In this document: piece by piece, positions 56,974-64,000 of the stretch
Position numbering within the stretch: position 1 is the first letter of the stretch
Layout: the number at the start of each line of letters is the position of its first letter
DNA from: Apoderus coryli
Lineage: Eukaryota; Arthropoda; Insecta; Coleoptera; Attelabidae
Length of the DNA stretch: 64,000 bases
Reading direction: 5' to 3'
Assembly: GCA_911728435.2 (NCBI GenBank)
Contig: OU452204.1
Location: 7,068,001-7,132,000, forward strand
Translations under genes and position numbers: made by a program
The notes under the pieces: model-generated
The model's input: the letters and a program-made list of their open reading frames with translations, nothing else
Told to the model about the DNA's origin: nothing
The model's database searches: none

Positions 56974-57980
56974 TAAACACAACAGTAGTACCCGCAGTAG
57001 TTTACGTAACAGCCAATATATATGCCAACGAGAAGAGGTCTTCCGCTCTCAAACGCTGCAGAGACTTAGACACCAACATCAGAAAAAAGTTAGTTGAGCA
57101 TAAAATGAAGGGAAAGACATCATCCAATGCTGTCGTATAGGAGGGGCGGCCTGGGAATCAAGTCAATCGAATGCGAAACCGAGATCAGCTTCGCTAAAAA
57201 GGGCATATACCTCCAAAGCCACGAAGATCTGAGAGACTGCTATAAAAGATACCAGGCGCTGAAAAGTGCAGGCCACCGTAATCCAATCAGCGACATGGAA
57301 TTCGTGCTGGGAAAGTATAATGTGGAGATAACAGAGGAGGGGAACATGAAGAAAATCTGCGCAAAACTCATCAAGAAGCACCAGGAACTCTTGCTAGACA
57401 TGACAACGTGGTGCACCTTGAAAACTCTATTCAAGAGTCTCAGAACTCCACTATAGTTTAGCAAAAACCTACAGTTCGGCCGAGCTAACTGCAACGCTGA
57501 ATTAAAACTAGGAAAGCGTCATATCATCATCCAAGCTGGACAGAAGATCCTTACAGAGCGAAGACTCTACCACAACAAACCAGACATAGTGGTAAGCCTA
57601 TCCAACCCAGATGAGATCTTCGTAATCGAGGTGGCCGTATCACATATGCAGAACCTCCGCAACCAGGAGGCCCTTAAGCGTGCGAGATATACTATCAATT
57701 CCGTCAACCATATACCCAATGGAATCTCACCAACATCAGCAGAGACATGAATTTAACGAGCGAACTAAGAAAAATATACAAGCTCGTGTTCGTGGTGGGC
57801 TGCTATGGAGAGATGGTTGAAACTGACGAGCAGAGAGGGTTCCTTAGGACAATGCGGAAGAGACTACATGTGTCCCCAACAGACCTGGAAGTACTCACCA
57901 ACAAAGCGTCCTACAGTGTTACCGTGTCCTCCTCAAACATCCTATTAAAAAGACTCAATGAAGTAAGTGACACCTAGAGA
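56974..57980 (+). pseudogene. R2/R4-type LINE A, linker and restriction-like endonuclease
   Basis: After 56973 the frame continues broken: VVPAVVYVTANIYANEKRSS, RCRDLDTNIRKK, then (57127) RRGGLGIKSIECETEISF. A deletion relative to copy B removes the zinc-knuckle region just before TLFKSLRTPL. The nuclease follows: NKPDIVVSLSNPDEIFVIEV at 57577-57633, a PD-x14-E core with the following AVSH. The C-terminus runs to a stop near 57975 (ORF 57747-57977). The order RT, knuckle, PD-E nuclease is that of R2-type LINEs. Confidence 0.75.
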
Positions 57981-58039
57981 GACTAAATTTCTTAATTTTT
58001 TCGCGCGACTCCCGATTCTTTGAGTGATATGCTGACTGT

Positions 58040-59420
58040 GATAACTAATCAAACAAAAACCTGTATCAACAATCACCGGGTAACGATGCTACACCAATTT
58101 TTAAAAAATGGCTGACAAAATTAAAACAACATTGTCGAAATCAATGTTACGATTTCCAAATAGATCAACTGGAAAACGAAACCAACAAAGCCCTTAAAAA
58201 TGCCGCCCCATGGAAAGTAACAGGAGAAGACGGAATCCCAACCTACATATACAAGGTACTGCCAGCAGCAAAAGCCTACCTCATAACATACACGCTAAAT
58301 GTCTTGAAAAACAAACCAAATTTTACTGTCTCCGATGTCAGAGCCAACGTAACACTAATATATAAAAAAGGTGACGACACCAATCCTGCTAATTATCGCC
58401 CGATATCTCTGCTTAATACAGATTATAAGATTATCACTGCTGTCATCACGAGGGTAATAAAAAAATCATTACCTGATTGGGCAATTCCAACAGGGGGGTA
58501 GCCAGGTTAAACAGAACTGACAACTTTTCTTTATGGTATGACGCTGAGAAGGCCTACGACTCAATACATCACAGATGCCTAAAAGGTTAATAGATGTACT
58601 GCCCTTACACAATAGCATGAAGCATGCATTCAAAAACGCATTAAAATTATGGTCGTTAAGGGTACAAGTACAGAAGGAAAAAACAAAACCGATATCAGTA
58701 CGTCAAGGTATATTACAGGGCGACTCCATCAGCCCCTTCTATTTATGCTTGCATCTGCACACATTATTGAACATCTGCGAACGAATCCAGACATCTGTAA
58801 AGAAACGAGGGGAAAACACCACACCATAGCGTTCATGGACGACTTCAAGTGTCATGCTCCCACAAAAGAGGGTATCAGATTGATTACCACAGAGCTTACT
58901 AAAGCCGCAGTTAAATATCGCCAAGTGCGGTATGTACACCAGGAACGCTACAAACGTGGACGAAGAAGACAACGCGCCTTTTCTACCCCAAATAAGAGAA
59001 GGTTATAAATATCTGGGTCTCGAGCAACTGGAACGTGATACTCTAACAAATTTCGATAGAGTCGAAAGCAAACTGGATGAAAACGTTGACATTATACTGG
59101 GGTCGGATTTAACCACTACACAAAAAATCATGTTAATGAACAGCACCGCCATACCTGCAGTCATATACGTTACAGCAAATATATACCCAAATGAAAAACG
59201 AAGCTCCACCCTAAAAAGATGCAGGGACCTAGACACAAAGATCCGCAAAAAGCTAGTCCTATATAAACTAAAGGGCAAAACAGCCTCAAACGCAGGAGTC
59301 TACCTTCCCAAGTCGCATGGAGGCTTAGGCCTAAGGTCCATTGAAAGAGCAACTGAAATAAGCTTCGTCAAGAAGGGTGTATATTTGATGAAGCACTGTG
59401 AGATGAAAGCCACATTGAAA
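58040..59420 (+). pseudogene. R2/R4-type LINE B, reverse transcriptase (5'-truncated)
   Basis: It starts inside the region before the RT (NLYQQSPGNDATPIFKKWL, matching copy A) and runs through TGEDGIPTYIYKVLP, ANVTLIYKKGDDTNPANYRP, ISLLNTDYK, WYDAEKAYDSIHH and ILQGDSIS to AFMDDFKCHAPTKEG, with FMDD at 58832-58843. Then come GYKYLGLEQLERDTLTNF and SHGGLGLRSIERATEISF. Many frameshifts break it. At the DNA level it differs from copy A at about a quarter of positions by eye, so the two are separate lineages. Confidence 0.82.
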
Positions 59421-59450
59421 AGTTGAAAAAAGCCGGATGCAGAAACTGAC

Positions 59451-60034
59451 ATGGAGTTTGTTCTAAAAAACTACGGAGTGAATGTGCCGGAAGAAGATGA
59501 CATCAGGAAATGCTGTAAACAAGTTGCAATAAATATTAGCAAAAAACTAATACGAGACGAACAATTACAATGGTCTCGAAACATGCATTATGGTAAAGTT
59601 CTTCTTCAAGAAGAAAACATATCATTTCCGGCATATTCCTCACCAAATCTGGACACATGGCGAAGGGGCGTGCTAACCACAGCGGCAGAAGAACAACTAC
59701 ATGGACTGGGGGGCACGGTGGAGCATCGTAACTGTAGAAAAGGCTGTAATAAAACTGAGACAGCGTACCACGTAGTGACAGCATGCCCAACAAACGCCTA
59801 CATCACCAGACACGACAATGTAGTATACTGGTCAATAAAAACATTATTAAAAAGTCTGAGAGCACCGAGGAGTGACGCTCGGAGGATCCAGTTTGGGCAG
59901 GCCAAATACCACGCTCAATTTCAAAACAGAAATAGGCAGATCACCATCGAAGCAGAGCAAAAAAATCCTTACGGAAACTAAGCGTTACCATAATAAGCCT
60001 GACATAATTGTGCGGCTCGCGAACCCTTTTTAGA
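59451..60034 (+). pseudogene. R2/R4-type LINE B, zinc knuckle and cut-off nuclease
   Basis: Residues include LDTWRRGVLTTAAEEQLHGL and a CCHC knuckle CRKGCNKTETAYHVVTAC (about 59732-59787), then TLLKSLRAPRSD. The nuclease start YHNKPDIIVRLANPF is cut at about 60034, before the acidic residue that would complete the PD-x-E site. Copy A has that part but lacks the knuckle. The two copies therefore complement each other as a view of the family. Confidence 0.78.
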
Positions 60035-60261
60035 ATTACAAGTAGAATCCAAAAACTATAATTTATATGAACTCGTATTTAAAATTTGACACCCACCTCC
60101 GGTATAAACGGAAGTACTAGATTCTTGAAAAAACTGTAGTGGGTAAATACTACACCAGATTTTCAGATTGTTCCACAGTGTAGTTTCGCCATAATCGATC
60201 GAAATCCTCTCAATAGGTAAAGCAAATAATTCTGTCCACTATGCCACAAAATTATTACCTT

Positions 60262-61010
60262 TCCGAACCCTGGGCAAGTAAGTATCTTGAACGCATTGGA
60301 TACGGTTTTTTTAACCATTTTGTCCCCTAAGACGATGAGGACCATTTCCAGATCGAAGTCTGTCTGTCTCTGTATGTATTCTTCCAAGATAGCGCCTAAT
60401 CGCTTCAACCAACTGAGCTAAATCTTCGTACCTTATGAGTTTGGGGAAATCGTAAGATAAACCCATTAGTTATTGGTTAAAATCGCTTTAACACCCAAAT
60501 TCTTAAATATCAGTAGGGTAGAGTGATATATCTACATCATTTGAAAGCACCTTTTTTGTTCTTTACAGGAATAGCATACTGTGACGAATATGAAAATGTA
60601 CACCTGTTGGCAACACCGCTACGGGTCTAGTTAACCTTGAGCTGGTTGTGTCGTAGACCGCCATAGAATAGAATGGAAGAGAATGGAAAGGTCTAGAACG
60701 TTCGCGCGTGATGTGGAATGCGACATATGTATATAAAGACGGAGACCCATATAGGAGAGGGTCGACAGTGATGAAGTGAACAGTCAATAGTTGAGAACAG
60801 TGTTGTGACATATAAATAATAGTGAAACAAATAGTAGAAATAAATTGTAACAATAAATACAATCATATAGTGCATTAATGTTATTAGTTTGTTTAAGTGG
60901 TTAGTTATTAAGTGTCAGTTATTATTTCACACAACGAACCACGAAAAACGTTACAATACTTCTGAAAATGTTGCCTCCATAGTTCTTGAAGAAATTTTGT
61001 TTAAAAGTTA
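60262..61010 (+). repeat. Dispersed repeat R1, copy h, split by a solo LTR
   Basis: R1 blocks ATCTTGAACGCATTGG, ACCATTTCCAGATCGAAGTC, CTTCAACCAACTGAGCTAAA and CTTTACAGGAATAG run to 60579. They resume at 60956 with CTTCTGAAAATGTTGCCTCC and TTTGTTTAAAAGTTAC. The LTR between them is flanked by ATAC. Confidence 0.65.
60580..60955 (+). repeat. Solo LTR (Ty3/gypsy-like), inserted in R1
   Basis: 376 bp, TGTGACGAATATG to ...ACGTTACA, flanked by the 4-bp duplication ATAC (60576-60579 and 60956-60959). It has a TATATAAAG box near 60730 and AATAAA signals near 60838-60860. There is no internal sequence. Removing it with one ATAC restores the R1 consensus seen in copy b. It is unrelated in sequence to the 42217 LTR. 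Confidence 0.82.
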
Positions 61011-61017
61011 CAAATAT

Positions 61018-61215
61018 CTAGGGCGGCGATCGGCGAGTTTCGTTTTATATCGTCTACCGTCGGGCGATTGTCGAATCGCCACGAAATCGAAAGGACATTG
61101 AACGTGAAAACCTATTTTCAACCTGGCCGTCCGACGATTCGATGAAAGTAGCGAGGCTCTCTACTTTTGTCGAACGACCGTCGCCGAAACTGCGTCGAAC
61201 GACTGGAATTGAATA
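61018..61215. repeat. CpG-rich insert, unclassified
   Basis: This ~200-bp stretch is much richer in CG than its surroundings (for example GGGCGGCGATCGGCGAG and CGAACGACCGTCGCCGAAAC). It lies inside R1 copy h, between the GTTACAAATATC block and the TTTCTAATTTTTGAAT tail. It is probably an inserted element. I cannot define its ends. Confidence 0.35.
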
Positions 61216-61239
61216 TGTAAACCCCATTTTATTCGGCTT

Positions 61240-61490
61240 AACTTGTTAGTTATTGAGGATGTTATAATTATTATTGTTGGTTTTTTATTTCTAATTTTTG
61301 AATGAAGTAGTTGCGTTAGTTATTTAGGATGTTATAATTATTATTTTTACTTTTTTTATTTCTAATTTTTGAATAAAGTAGTTAGGTAGTGGGGTTAGTT
61401 TAGGGTGTTATTATTATTTTTAGTTTTGTATTTCCAATTTTTGAATAAAGTGGTTAGGCAGTTGGGCTAGTTTAGGATGTAATTATTATT
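61240..61490. repeat. Tandem repeat of the R1 tail
   Basis: Three to four imperfect units of about 65-80 bp each contain TTTCTAATTTTTGAATAAAG or a variant, then GTAGTTA, a GTTAGTTTA word and GATGTTATAATTATTATT. The same segment occurs once in R1 copies b and f. So this is a local amplification of the R1 3' part. Confidence 0.65.
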
Positions 61491-61561
61491 TTCAAACACA
61501 AATTTTATTAATATAAATAATGGTGTATTTAGATTTTAAATCTTGAACAGTTCGTTATCCA

Positions 61562-62469
61562 GGTGATATTATTGTTATAATATTTTTAGTACAGTACTAT
61601 TGTACTATTCGATGACCTGCAATTTATTTTAACACACTTCCTATTATACTTAATGTGTTATTAGTTATCTATACTTCAATCATTATAGGACACTGCCCTT
61701 TCTGTTTTGTTTTTGTTTGTGTTAACACTCTCTAAACATGTCAACAACTGAGATTGTAAAAAAGGCTGAATGTACAAGCTTTGGATGCCGAAAGAGAACT
61801 GATCTTTTAGTTAGATAGATTATTATATTGTTAGAGAATAGTCGAATATAGAAAAAAGCTGTTGTACTGAACGGATTAAATTCAATTATTTGCATTATTA
61901 TCGGGTTTTATTTGAATTTACTGTTATTATCCTTACAAAGCAGCGGTGGGATATAATAAAAAACAGTTAGAACTATTTTTTTTTGTTATCGTTAATTTTC
62001 TTTATTATACGTCATGGGGAGATTTAAAACGAAAGAAACTACGACGGGCAAAAGGGTCCAAAAACGTCACCGTAAAGAACGTTCATCCTCGTCCTCGGAA
62101 ACTGATAGTGTTAGGTCGAATTCGACCTCTAGTTCTTCTGATAACGGATTACAAAGCAGCGGTGGGATATAATAAAAAACAGTTAGAACTATTTTTTTTT
62201 GTTATCGTTAATTTTCTTTATTATACGTCATGGGGAGATTTAAAACGAAAGAAACTACGACGGGCAAAAGGGTCCAAAAACGTCACCGTAAAGAACGTTC
62301 ATCCTCGTCCTCGGAAACTGATAGTGCTAGTTCGAATTCGAACTCTAGTTCTTCTGATAACGGATCAACGCGGAAACGGACAATAAAACGTTTAAGAAAA
62401 GAACGGATTAAATTCAATTATTTGCATTATTATCGGGTTTTATTTGAATTTACTGTTATTATCCTTACA
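61562..62469 (+). mobile_element. Rearranged copy of the Ty3/gypsy element
   Basis: A 5' LTR (about 61562-61937, ending ...TTATCCTTACA) is followed by the leader and gag start, a 216-bp direct duplication of that part, and then a direct jump into the last ~70 bases of an LTR (62400-62469). LTR and leader match the 42-45 kb element on the opposite strand with many differences. Target duplication is not seen. Confidence 0.78.
62019..62400 (+). pseudogene. gag start, duplicated and truncated
   Basis: Two copies of the gag N-terminus (GRFKTKETTTGKRVQKRH, then a Ser-rich run) begin at about 62014 and 62230, 216 bases apart. The second goes on to GSTRKRTIKRLRK and then fuses with LTR sequence. No capsid or zinc-knuckle region is present. 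Confidence 0.75.
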
Positions 62470-64000
62470 TAATATTTTAGATTATAATGTACAGCATCCA
62501 ATGGACTCCACTACAAATTAATGAGGCGATATCGATAGATATAATATAAACGCATAAAAATGAAATGCGAAATTAAAACAAAAACCATAGAATGCCCAAT
62601 GAAAGATAAACTTGACAGAAGACAAGCAAAATGAAATTATAACTCGTTTTTAACAAGAGTTTTCATCTTGCAAAAAATACTGCCCGTCTCGCAAAAATGA
62701 CCCACAAAATCTGGCATTATAATTGACAAAATATAATGAACTAAATAATTTGTTTATAAATAAATAAGAGTTGTGAACAGAAAATTTTATTATTTTGTGC
62801 TATAGTCGATGAGTGTGTGTGACCAACCTTGGCCTTGTTTATGTTGCCGAAATGTTCGTTATATCTGATATCTACACGTGTCGTATACAAAAGTGGATAT
62901 AAACACAATAATAAATAAACAAATTTAAAAGCCCGCCCCCTAATGCCAACTCTCACTTTTACATTAAATTGTACGAACGAATATAACACAATAATTAATA
63001 GTTGTTGTTTAGAAGTTTTTAATGCGTAAAAGGAGTTCATAAACGTGCCATGGTAATTGAGAAACTGATAAGAACTATGACTGTGGTACACAACAAACGA
63101 GGGAACGTTTCTTTGTTTGCGAAAAGGGAGGAAAATGATTCAAAATGTAAATTGTTTTTATTTTCAAAAAGACGAGAATCCAGGTCTGAGCTATAGAGTG
63201 AGTAATATAAAAATTCTTAACTTGCAAAACGCCCAATTCTCTTAAACGAGAGCAGTGTCTTGTAACCTATACTTATATTTATCTTCATTCTTGGATTTGA
63301 TAGCCTCTTTCAACTATTTTAGGACCGAAGCGCAATATTCTCCTGGTATACAAACATATGTTTATAGTCGAATAAACATACTGTGGCACCTTAAAGTTTT
63401 TAGTCGTGGCGTATTTCTTTTATAACTGCATAGTTTTGTTGGGACTGATATTCATCATGATGAACCCTAATTTCATCGACAGTAAAAACTTGAATAATCA
63501 CGCCGTACTTCTTTTGATTACAGACGCAGAAAACCAATGTTATCTGGGGGACCACGACCAGCGGGTCTCTTACAACTAAAAAATAAACTTTATTAGTATC
63601 ATTTCCATATGGAGGCATAGATATCCCTATCTTACATTCCAAAAATTATCCAAAATCATACAGAATGTTCCATGAACCTGTAACATCAAGCATGATTTTT
63701 AATGGAACACCCTGTTCCTTTGGTTGACTTCCATAAGGATTTTCTATACCGAAAAACATAGTGGTTTAATTTATTTAAGTAAATTATTTGTACGAATGCC
63801 TGCATTTACTAATTCCAAATTCCACATTTTAATGCATTAAGATCACCTAGCCTTAGCTTAGAGCTTCTTAACAAATTAATTTAAAACCACTGACGCCGGT
63901 ATCGCGATATCGAAAGACCTGAGTATAACTTTAAACCTTAAATCAATATAACTTTAGACTAGTTGCAAGGTCTAAAACGAGTGGATCTGAACAAACCATC
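62470..64000. other. AT-rich DNA, no recognised gene
   Basis: The open frames at 62741-63091 and 63400-63642 (both minus) show no family motif. I see no RNA gene. AATGTTCCATGAACCTGTAA and TGGAACACCCTGT near 63660-63710 hint at a decayed repeat, but no ends can be set. Confidence 0.35.

Noticed and set aside
62741..63642. Two minus-strand ORFs near the right edge
   Set aside because: No family motif or repeat relation was seen, and the lengths are compatible with chance.

Overview
The window is AT-rich animal DNA and most likely comes from an insect with a large, transposon-filled genome. The evidence is the mix of families: mariner/Tc1, hAT, PIF/Harbinger with a Myb/SANT partner, Penelope-like, CR1/Jockey-like LINEs, an R2/R4-type LINE and a Ty3/gypsy element, plus eukaryotic tRNA-like sequences. 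I cannot name the order or species. I found no host protein-coding gene that I can defend. The only plausible host gene is a tRNA-Asp at 53894-53965 (minus strand).

Layout. 1-5.4 kb is mostly unclassified AT-rich DNA with two dispersed repeats (R1, R2). 5.4-8.9 kb is a three-level nest: an old pogo/Tigger-like transposase tail was split by a small hAT element with a perfect 8-bp target duplication, and the hAT was then split by a young, apparently intact DD41D mariner with 340-bp terminal inverted repeats. 11.2-17.5 kb holds two decayed long-TIR mariner relatives, a 5'-truncated CR1-like LINE and a Penelope-like element with YVDD and GIY-YIG remnants. 18.8-23.3 kb is a satellite-like tandem array (about 390-bp monomer with shortened 260-bp variants) that starts at a palindromic inversion junction. 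23.8-30.7 kb holds R1 copies, a motif-saturated inverted-repeat element, a hAT fragment and a solo LTR. 31.2-34.1 kb is a terminal-inverted-repeat element carrying a degenerate ORF and split by a second motif-saturated element. 36.5-40.7 kb holds R2 and R1 copies, a LINE fragment, and a mariner whose 5' half has been replaced by an inverted copy of its own 3' end. 42.1-46.1 kb is a mariner split by a pol-deleted Ty3/gypsy element with its own minisatellite. 46.5-50.8 kb holds a third motif-saturated element, a LINE fragment, a small inverted-repeat element and a PIF/Harbinger relic. 53.9-60.0 kb holds the tRNA-Asp, its decayed duplicate, and two diverged R2/R4-type LINEs head to tail. 60.3-62.5 kb holds R1 with a solo LTR and a rearranged relative of the Ty3/gypsy element.

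The genes do not work together as a pathway. The window is a stratified record of insertions, and several older elements give natural empty sites for dating the younger ones. The items most worth following are the intact DD41D mariner, the motif-saturated elements at 25.4, 31.8 and 46.5 kb, the R1 family with its tRNA-Ala-like module, and the satellite array with its alternating monomer lengths.
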